Source: Chloroflexota bacterium | GTDB lineage: Bacteria > Chloroflexota > Dehalococcoidia > Dehalococcoidales > RBG-16-60-22 | Direction: 5' to 3' | NCBI GenBank assembly: GCA_022574315.1 | Contig: JACZSH010000101.1 | Location: forward strand, 1-5,123 | DNA: 5,123 bases | Shown here: in pieces, positions 5,062-5,123 of the stretch | Position numbering within the stretch: position 1 is the stretch's first letter | How the letters are laid out: each line of letters starts with the position of its first letter | The notes under the pieces: model-generated | Told to the model about the DNA's origin: nothing | Databases searched by the model: none | What the model saw: the letters and a program-made list of their open reading frames with translations, nothing else | Made by a program: the position numbers and the translations under genes

Positions 5062-5123
5062 TGCTGCCAGAGGCAAGTTGATTTATGGAGCAGGAATATT
5101 TTATGCTGTAGACTGACCGGACG

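Overview
All recognisable genes in this window lie on the minus strand, so transcription runs from right to left. The PcrA/UvrD-type helicase, the MutL N-terminus and a CAP-domain protein with N-terminal zinc ribbons resemble those of Chloroflexota, probably class Dehalococcoidia. This assignment rests on remembered family resemblance, not on a search.

Layout from right to left. Positions 4979-5123 hold a consensus promoter (TTGACA, 16 bp, TATAAT) in front of the first gene. Positions 3311-4978 encode a 555-residue membrane protein: three cytoplasmic zinc ribbons, one membrane helix, a Pro/Thr-rich stalk and an extracellular CAP (SCP/PR-1) domain. Positions 3080-3256 hold a 58-codon gene for a Cys- and Met-rich single-span membrane peptide with an excellent ribosome binding site. 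Positions 2722-2973 encode an 83-residue small alpha/beta protein, also with a near-perfect ribosome binding site. A structured 3' region follows and ends in an intrinsic terminator at 2601-2635. Positions 416-2549 hold a pcrA/uvrD helicase gene split by a frame change, apparently with a small internal deletion. Positions 1-345 are the 5' end of mutL, running off the left edge.

The left half is a DNA repair and replication block: pcrA, then mutL 70 bp downstream. Each has its own promoter. The pcrA promoter sits so close to the ATG that the transcript should be leaderless, and the mutL leader should be only about 8 nt. A palindrome fills the spacer of the mutL promoter, so repression there is plausible. 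The right half looks like an accessory cell-envelope block. The CAP gene is visibly more AT-rich than the helicase and mutL.

The best candidates for new biology are three. The first is the 58-residue Met-rich peptide, whose stop is a UGA followed by more in-frame Met-Met sequence and a small hairpin at a SECIS-like distance. The second is the zinc-ribbon/membrane/CAP architecture. The third is the broken helicase. No tRNA, rRNA, CRISPR array or insertion sequence was seen.
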